Shown: one piece after another, positions 5,972-10,628 of the stretch | How the letters are laid out: every line of letters begins with the position of its first letter | How positions within the stretch are numbered: the stretch's first letter is position 1 | NCBI GenBank assembly: GCA_003455715.1 | Contig: DMQJ01000433.1 | Coordinates: 8,831-19,458 of the forward strand | Source of the DNA: Acidimicrobiaceae bacterium | GTDB taxonomy: Bacteria > Actinomycetota > Acidimicrobiia > Acidimicrobiales > Ilumatobacteraceae | DNA: 10,628 bases | Reading direction: 5' to 3' | The notes under the pieces: model-generated | The model's database searches: none | The model's input: the letters and a program-made list of their open reading frames with translations, nothing else | Told to the model about the DNA's origin: nothing | Made by a program: the position numbers and the translations under genes

Positions 5972-8900
5972 TTAGGTCAGGAGGGCGAGGTTGCGGAGTT
6001 GGCGCACGGCCACCGAGAGGGTGGTGAGGTCGTGGGCGTCCACTCGGCGCAACTCGGTGAACATGGCTTGCGCGCTGGCCACCATTCGCTCGTTGGCCGC
6101 ATGCCAGTCGTCGACACCACCGGCCAGCAGCGCGTCTTCGCACAGGTCGGCGAGCGCTGCCACTAGGTCGTCGCGGAGCGCCGAGCGCGCCTGAGTCTGC
6201 CAACGGGTACTACGTGGCAAGCTGCCCACGGCATCCCACAACCAGGTGAGGTCGAGCACATCGAAGACGTGCCAGTACACGCTGCTCACGGCTGCGAGGG
6301 CGGTGTTGCTGCGTGCCGCCAGGTCGATCATGTCGAAGCAGGTGTGGAGCAGCTTCCACTGGGCACTGCGTTGAGCGAGCTGCTCGGGCACACCAGCCGC
6401 TAGCCGCGACGCTTCGGCGGCAAAGCCTTCCTCACGCAGCCGCCCTCGCAGCGAACCCTCCAACCGCACCAGTTCCTGCATGCCGGGCCGGTAGGCGTCG
6501 ACGGCGGCGGCAATGTCGAGCGGCAGCTTGCGATGGCGCAGCAGCCACAGCGTGGCGCGTTCGGCCATTGAGCGCAGTTCGAGGAACAGTTCCAGCTGCA
6601 CGTCGAGCTTCACCGTTCCGGTGAGCGCATCGACCTGATCCCACAAGGTCGCCAGGTCGAGAATGTCGCGTGCCGCCACCCACGCTCGAGTGGTGTCGAC
6701 CACACCGACGCCCGTCTCCTCGCCCATTCGATGGTCGAAGCTGATGCCCGACAGGTTCACCATCTGGTTGCCCACCACCGTGGCCACGATCTCGCGCCGC
6801 AGGCGATGAGAGCGGATGAGCTCCGGATAGTCGCGCTGCAGCCGCTGTGGGAAGTAGCGGAGCAGATCGGGTTCGAGGTACGGGTCGTCGGGCAGATCGC
6901 TGCGTACCATCTCGGTGACGTTGGCACTCTTCGTGTACGCCAGCAGTACGGCGAACTCGGGTGTGGTGAGGCCGAGCCCGCTGGCCTGCCGCTCGGCGAT
7001 CTGGCGGTCGGTGGGCAGGAACTCGAGCGCCCGGTTGAGCCAGCCTTCGGTCTCCAGCAGGCTCAGGTAACGGCTGTGCACGTTCACCATTGGGAGGGCC
7101 TGCCGGCGGGCAATGGCGAGGGCCAGCGTCTGGGCGCGGTTGTCGTCGAGCACCAACTCCGCTACGTCGTCGGTCATCGACGCCAGCAGTTCGTTCCGGT
7201 CGGCGATGCTGAGGGCGCCGCTCTCGACGGCAGGTCCCAAGAGGATCTTGATGTTGACCTCGTGGTCGCTGCAGTCGACGCCGGCGGAGTTGTCGATGGC
7301 GTCGGTGTAGACGAGACCACCTGCGAGGGCGTACTCCACCCGGCCGCGCTGGGTGAAACCGAGGTTGCCGCCCTCCCCCACCATCCGGCAGCGCAGCTCC
7401 GCCCCATTCACCCGGATGCTGTCGTTGGCCCGGTCGCCGACGTCGGCGTGCGTTTCGCCGGTGGCCTTCACATACGTGCCGATGCCGCCGTTCCACAACA
7501 GGTCGACCGGGGCCCGCAGGATGGTCGACAGCAGATCGCTCGGCGCGAACACCGACTGTTCGGTTCCCAAGCGCTTGCACGCTTCGGGGCTGAGCTCGAT
7601 GCTCTTGGCGCTTCGCGGATAGACGCCACCGCCCGCCGACATGACGGTGCGGTCGTAGTCGTCCCAGCTCGAGCGGGGCAGGTTGAACAACCGCTGCCGC
7701 TCGGCGAACGACTGGGCTGGGTCGGGGTCGGGGTCGATGAAGATGTGGCGATGGTCGAACGCGGCCACGAGCTTCACGTGGGGCGAGCGCAGCAAGCCGT
7801 TGCCGAACACATCGCCGCTCATGTCGCCCACACCCACCACGGTGAGCGAGTCGCGCTCGACGTCCTTGCCGAGAGCAGCCGCGTGGCGGCGCACGCTCTC
7901 CCATGCGCCGCGGGCGGTGATGCCCATCTCCTTGTGGTCGTAGCCGGCGCTGCCGCCGCTGGCGAAGGCATCGCCGAGCCAGAATCCGTACTCCGCGGAG
8001 ATGGAGTTGGCGATGTCGCTGAAGGTGGCCGTGCCCTTGTCGGCTGCCACCACGAGATACGGATCGGGGTCGTCGTGGCACACCGTGTGGGGCGGCGCCA
8101 CCAGTTCGCCATCGATGATGTTGTCGGTGAGATCGAGCAGGCCGGAGACGAACTGGCGATAGCACGCCACACCCTCAGCGCGAAACTCGTCGGTGCCCGG
8201 CAGCGGCGGCTTCTTCAGCACGAAGCCGCCCTTGGCTCCCGTGGGCACAATGACGGCGTTCTTCACGATCTGTGCCTTCACCAGGCCGAGAATCTCGGTG
8301 CGGAAGTCTTCGCGCCGATCGCTCCACCGCAAGCCGCCACGGGCAATGCGACCGTTACGCAGGTGCACACCTTCCACCCGAGGTGAGCACACCCAGATCT
8401 CGAACAGCGGGCGAGGCAGCGGCAAGTCGGGCACCTTGGCGGCGTCGAACTTGAAGGCCAGCACGTCGCGATGCCCGCCACCCGCCCCAGGACGGAAGGC
8501 GTTCGTGCGCACCGTGGCGTCGAGCAGCGCGAGGAAAGCACGCAACGTGCGATCATCGTCGAGGCTGGGAACCGCGTCGAGCGCGGTAAGCACTTCGGCG
8601 CGCAGTGCCCCGCACGCATCGGCCCGGAACTCACTCGAGCGAGCGGGGTCGAAGCGAGCCTCGAAGACGGCCACCAACAGCGCCGCGATTTCGGCATGCC
8701 GCGCCAGCGTCGCTTCGATGTACTGCTGGCTGAACGGGAAGCCGACCTGGCGCAGGTAGCGGCTGTAGGCACGTAGCACCTCCACCTGACGGGCAGTGAG
8801 CCCCGCAAGCAGCACCAACCGGTTCAGACCATCGACCTCGACATCGCCGTGAAACTCGGCCGCGAACGCTCGCTGCACTTCCGCTTGCATCGCCTCCGTC

Positions 8901-9343
8901 AGCACCAATGACTCGGGCACCTGCACCCCGACGTCGTGCACCCACACGTCGCGGCCAGCAAACGCGAAGTGTGCCGCCCGCTCGTCGATGGCCCGGAATC
9001 CGAGGTGATCGAGCAGTGGCAACAGATCGGCGATGGGCACGGGGGCACCACAGTGGTACACGCGGAATCGCCACTCGTGCGCAGCAGCCTCGTCGAAGTG
9101 CATCATCGCAGTGGCGACATGTTCGGTGGCGTCGTCGGGTTCGCTGGCCAGCCGGTGCACGATCGGGAGGTCGATCGATGCACTGTTGGGCCAGTTCAGC
9201 TCGTCGTAGCCTGCGGGCACCACCGGCAGCACCGCCGCCATCAACTGTGCCGCAGCGTCCAACCCGATGGTGGCGGCCAGCGCCGCCTCGGTGGCCACAC
9301 GCCAGTCATCGGCCACCTGCCCGGCTTCACCTCTGATGCTCAC
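5972..9343 (-). CDS. NAD-dependent glutamate dehydrogenase, short form of the large-subunit class
   Basis: This 1123-residue enzyme converts glutamate to 2-oxoglutarate and ammonia with NAD, normally in the catabolic direction. It matches the large bacterial NAD-GDH family. An ACT-like block (LLPLLDHLGFRAIDER, about 107-122, then VWVHD) is followed by a helical region. The catalytic core spans about 305-720: PTGAKGGF with K371, DKGTATFSDIAN from D435, GVGDMSGDVFGNG near 503-515, GEGGNLGF near 655, and TDAIDNSAGVDCSDHEVN near 685. The C-terminal helical part runs to the end. Known actinobacterial members are about 1600 residues, so about 450 N-terminal residues are absent. The GTG at 9343 is chosen because AAGGA (9356-9352) lies eight bases upstream and a promoter lies beyond; the frame stays open to 9772 only as a shadow of the divergent DUF2237 gene. 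No internal frameshift is seen. Confidence 0.95.
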   Translation of the reverse strand: MSIRGEAGQVADDWRVATEAALAATIGLDAAAQLMAAVLPVVPAGYDELNWPNSASIDLPIVHRLASEPDDATEHVATAMMHFDEAAAHEWRFRVYHCGAPVPIADLLPLLDHLGFRAIDERAAHFAFAGRDVWVHDVGVQVPESLVLTEAMQAEVQRAFAAEFHGDVEVDGLNRLVLLAGLTARQVEVLRAYSRYLRQVGFPFSQQYIEATLARHAEIAALLVAVFEARFDPARSSEFRADACGALRAEVLTALDAVPSLDDDRTLRAFLALLDATVRTNAFRPGAGGGHRDVLAFKFDAAKVPDLPLPRPLFEIWVCSPRVEGVHLRNGRIARGGLRWSDRREDFRTEILGLVKAQIVKNAVIVPTGAKGGFVLKKPPLPGTDEFRAEGVACYRQFVSGLLDLTDNIIDGELVAPPHTVCHDDPDPYLVVAADKGTATFSDIANSISAEYGFWLGDAFASGGSAGYDHKEMGITARGAWESVRRHAAALGKDVERDSLTVVGVGDMSGDVFGNGLLRSPHVKLVAAFDHRHIFIDPDPDPAQSFAERQRLFNLPRSSWDDYDRTVMSAGGGVYPRSAKSIELSPEACKRLGTEQSVFAPSDLLSTILRAPVDLLWNGGIGTYVKATGETHADVGDRANDSIRVNGAELRCRMVGEGGNLGFTQRGRVEYALAGGLVYTDAIDNSAGVDCSDHEVNIKILLGPAVESGALSIADRNELLASMTDDVAELVLDDNRAQTLALAIARRQALPMVNVHSRYLSLLETEGWLNRALEFLPTDRQIAERQASGLGLTTPEFAVLLAYTKSANVTEMVRSDLPDDPYLEPDLLRYFPQRLQRDYPELIRSHRLRREIVATVVGNQMVNLSGISFDHRMGEETGVGVVDTTRAWVAARDILDLATLWDQVDALTGTVKLDVQLELFLELRSMAERATLWLLRHRKLPLDIAAAVDAYRPGMQELVRLEGSLRGRLREEGFAAEASRLAAGVPEQLAQRSAQWKLLHTCFDMIDLAARSNTALAAVSSVYWHVFDVLDLTWLWDAVGSLPRSTRWQTQARSALRDDLVAALADLCEDALLAGGVDDWHAANERMVASAQAMFTELRRVDAHDLTTLSVAVRQLRNLALLT

Positions 9344-9351
9344 GTCTTCCG

Positions 9352-9356
9352 TCCTT
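9352..9356 (-). promoter_or_regulatory. Shine-Dalgarno sequence deciding the GDH start
   Basis: AAGGA on the minus strand lies eight bases before the GTG at 9343. It supports that codon as the true start and marks this transcript as leadered, unlike the dinB and DUF2237 genes. Confidence 0.6.
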
Positions 9357-9390
9357 CCCGACGTCGTTGTCGCGAATCGCAAGTACGGCC

Positions 9391-9396
9391 AGTGTG
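9391..9396 (-). promoter_or_regulatory. candidate -10 element of the GDH gene
   Basis: CACACT preceded by TGG on the minus strand, inside the 12-mer TGGCACACTGGC (9399-9388), forms an extended -10-like element. The transcript would begin near 9384, giving a leader of about 41 bases that contains the AAGGA site. No strong -35 is visible. It lies only 13 bases from the -10 element of the divergent gene. Confidence 0.45.
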
Positions 9397-9409
9397 CCAC
9401 GGCGCCGGA

Positions 9410-9415
9410 TAGCGT
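9410..9415 (+). promoter_or_regulatory. candidate -10 element of the DUF2237-crotonase operon, leaderless
   Basis: TAGCGT ends six bases before the ATG at 9422, the same geometry as at dinB, and there is no Shine-Dalgarno sequence in between. The expected -35 position (about 9386-9392) falls on the GDH -10 element and does not resemble TTGACA. Confidence 0.5.
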
Positions 9416-9421
9416 CGGGTC

Positions 9422-9790
9422 ATGCGGCAGATCAACGTGCTCGGCAACGAGCTGCAACCGTGCTCGTACGACCCTCTCACCGGCTACTACCGCACGGGCT
9501 GCTGCGAGAACCATGGCGACGACCCAGGGTTGCACGTGGTGTGCGTGGTGTGCACCGACGAGTTCCTGCAGTTCTCGCAGTCCGTGGGCAACGATCTCAG
9601 CACGCCGATGCCGCAGTACGGGTTCGCAGGCCTCAGGGCAGGCGACCAGTGGTGCCTGTGCGCAAGCCGCTGGCAGGAGGCGCTCGAGGCTGGCGCGGCT
9701 CCGCAGGTTCGGCTGGCCAGTACGCATGTGTCGGCGCTCGAGTACTGCACGCTGGCCGACCTGAAGGCGCACGCGGTGGATGCGTCATGA
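9422..9790 (+). CDS. DUF2237 family protein
   Basis: This 122-residue soluble protein matches the small DUF2237 family in length and throughout its sequence; the family has no established function that I know of. Visible family blocks are NVLGNELQPCSYDPLTGYYR (5-24), GCC (26-28), CVVCTDEFLQFSQSVGNDLSTP (41-62), YGFAGLRAGDQWCLCASRWQEA (66-87) and a C-terminal ALEYCTLADLKAHA. It is rich in cysteine (C14, C27, C28, C41, C44, C78, C80, C109), and the grouped cysteines could bind metal or be redox-active, which is inference. There is no signal peptide or membrane segment. The ATG is directly followed by the conserved region and preceded at six bases by a -10 element. It overlaps the crotonase gene by ATGA, so the two are probably made together. 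Confidence 0.93.
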   Translation: MRQINVLGNELQPCSYDPLTGYYRTGCCENHGDDPGLHVVCVVCTDEFLQFSQSVGNDLSTPMPQYGFAGLRAGDQWCLCASRWQEALEAGAAPQVRLASTHVSALEYCTLADLKAHAVDAS

Positions 9791-10557
9791 GCGTCCGGGT
9801 CGAGCATGACGGCCCCGTGTGCATCGTCACCATCGATCGCCCCGAGGTACGTAACGCCGTCGACGGGCCGACGGCCGCGCTGCTGGCCGACGCGTTCCGA
9901 GCGTTCGACAGCGACGACTCGCTCTCGGTGGCGGTCCTCACCGGCGCCGGCGACACGTTCTGCGCCGGGGCCGACCTGAAGGGCATCGGCGAAGGGCGCG
10001 GCAATCGGGTGGATGCCGATGTGGCCCTCGACGGGCCCATGGGGCCGACGCGCATGCTGCTGTCGAAGCCGGTCATTGCTGCCGTGGAGGGGTTCGCAGT
10101 GGCTGGCGGGTTGGAACTTGCCATCTGGTGCGATCTGCGCGTGGCTGCCGCCGATGCCACGTTCGGTGTCTACTGCCGTCGCTGGGGTGTTCCGCTGGTC
10201 GACGGCGGCACGGTGCGGCTGCCGCGCCTCATCGGCCACAGCCATGCGCTCGATCTCATCCTCACCGGCCGCGGGGTGAGCGGTGAGGAGGCGCTGCGCA
10301 TGGGACTCGCCAACCGCCTGGTCGAGCCGGGCACGGCCCTCGCTGCGGCGGTCGAACTCGCCCACCAGCTGTCTGCCCTACCGCAGGGATGCATGCGACG
10401 CGACCGGCAGAGCAGCTACGACCAGTGGGCGTTGTCGCTGCCCGACGCGTTGGCCAACGAGACCAAACTTGGCCTGGCCACCATCCGCAGCGGCGAGACG
10501 CTGGCCGGCGCGGCCCGATTCGCCGCCGGCGAAGGGCGCCACGGCCAGCCGGCCTGA
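9787..10557 (+). CDS. crotonase-fold (enoyl-CoA hydratase family) protein
   Basis: The 256-residue protein has the crotonase fold of acyl-CoA-binding enzymes. GDTFCAGADLKG (55-66) and GFAVAGGLELA (102-112) form the oxyanion hole and CoA-binding region. The first catalytic glutamate of hydratases is present as E110. The position of the second (Glu164 in the rat mitochondrial enzyme) aligns with C130 in FGVYCRRWGVPLVDGGT, so ordinary enoyl-CoA hydration is doubtful; an isomerase, hydrolase or other crotonase reaction is possible. The YCRRWGVPL-DGGTVRLPRLIG pattern recurs in a recognised subgroup usually annotated only to family level. Length is normal. The ATG at 9787 overlaps the DUF2237 stop as ATGA, with a weak GGTGGA six bases upstream; the frame is open further back but only as a shadow of DUF2237. 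Confidence 0.93.
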   Translation: MSVRVEHDGPVCIVTIDRPEVRNAVDGPTAALLADAFRAFDSDDSLSVAVLTGAGDTFCAGADLKGIGEGRGNRVDADVALDGPMGPTRMLLSKPVIAAVEGFAVAGGLELAIWCDLRVAAADATFGVYCRRWGVPLVDGGTVRLPRLIGHSHALDLILTGRGVSGEEALRMGLANRLVEPGTALAAAVELAHQLSALPQGCMRRDRQSSYDQWALSLPDALANETKLGLATIRSGETLAGAARFAAGEGRHGQPA

Positions 10558-10560
10558 GTG

Positions 10561-10628
10561 TCAGGCGGGGCCCGCGTCCTGCTCAGCGCCGCGCCAGGGC
10601 ACCGCACGGTGCCCCAGCGAGCCGTGGC
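10561..10628 (-). CDS. possible C-terminal end of a convergent gene
   Basis: The minus-strand frame ending with TGA at 10563-10561 reads HGSLGHRAVPWRGAEQDAGPA, and 19 of its 21 third positions are G or C, as in real genes here. It would end three bases from the crotonase stop codon. Only 22 codons are visible and no family can be recognised, so this may be chance. Confidence 0.25.
   Translation of the reverse strand, partial: HGSLGHRAVPWRGAEQDAGPA
10597..10614. other. hairpin near the right edge
   Basis: GGGCACC (10597-10603) pairs perfectly with GGTGCCC (10608-10614) around GCAC. It could help end the crotonase transcript, but no T tract follows and it may lie inside a convergent gene. Confidence 0.35.

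Noticed and set aside
6432..8386. Very long open frames (551 and 577 codons) on both strands inside the GDH gene.
   Set aside because: They are antisense or out-of-frame shadows produced by high GC at third positions of the real gene; they show arginine/alanine-rich or low-complexity protein and no recognisable domain. Antisense frames over NAD-GDH have been discussed before, but nothing here supports a product.
9344..9772. N-terminal extension of GDH by 143 residues.
   Set aside because: The extension is the exact complement of the well-conserved DUF2237 gene and bears no resemblance to the missing GDH domains; GTG at 9343 has a Shine-Dalgarno sequence.
9367..9786. N-terminal extension of the crotonase by 140 residues.
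   Set aside because: It is a shadow of DUF2237; the family start is reached at once from the ATG at 9787.
1..10628. CRISPR arrays, insertion sequences, phage or defence modules.
   Set aside because: I saw no regularly spaced repeats, transposase motifs, terminal inverted repeats with target duplications, or defence-protein signatures; the content is mostly housekeeping. The tRNA pair could act as an integration site, but no integrase or repeated tRNA end is present.

Overview
This is a high-GC chromosomal window that looks actinobacterial. The support is an actinobacterial-type SOS/LexA box in front of dinB, several start codons placed where a leaderless transcript would begin, a tRNA-Gln/tRNA-Glu pair next to gltX (an arrangement I also recall from mycobacteria), and strong G/C preference at third codon positions. 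A lineage such as Acidimicrobiia would fit, but that is inference and no phylogenetic marker settles it.

Layout. Positions 1-3391 (+ strand): the 3' part of a GGDEF-EAL cyclic-di-GMP protein; dinB (DNA polymerase IV) under an SOS promoter whose -35 element overlaps the stop codon of the upstream gene; and a membrane-anchored GH25 lysozyme-like hydrolase. Positions 3392-3732 contain no protein gene. They hold a two-way terminator, tRNA-Glu(CTC), a spacer with two hairpins, tRNA-Gln(CTG) and the tRNA promoter. Positions 3733-9343 (- strand): a YdcF/SanA-type DUF218 membrane protein translationally coupled to gltX (glutamyl-tRNA synthetase), and upstream of these a large NAD-dependent glutamate dehydrogenase. 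A 78-bp divergent promoter region (9344-9421) separates this from a + strand pair, a DUF2237 protein and a crotonase-fold protein joined by an ATGA overlap. The last 70 bases may hold the end of a convergent gene.

How the genes fit together. The minus-strand block has a glutamate theme: an enzyme interconverting glutamate and 2-oxoglutarate, the synthetase that loads glutamate onto tRNA, and the two tRNAs it may serve (tRNA-Gln as well, if the cell uses the GatCAB amidotransferase route). The plus-strand block at the left pairs second-messenger turnover with SOS-induced translesion synthesis and a cell-wall hydrolase, but only dinB shows an SOS signal.

I see no CRISPR array, insertion sequence, phage module or obvious new defence system. 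The most interesting points are the SOS-box/leaderless promoter of dinB, the unusually short glutamate dehydrogenase, the crotonase that lacks one of the two catalytic glutamates, its coupling to DUF2237, a 12-mer shared by two promoter regions, and a palindromic element at the end of the dehydrogenase gene.
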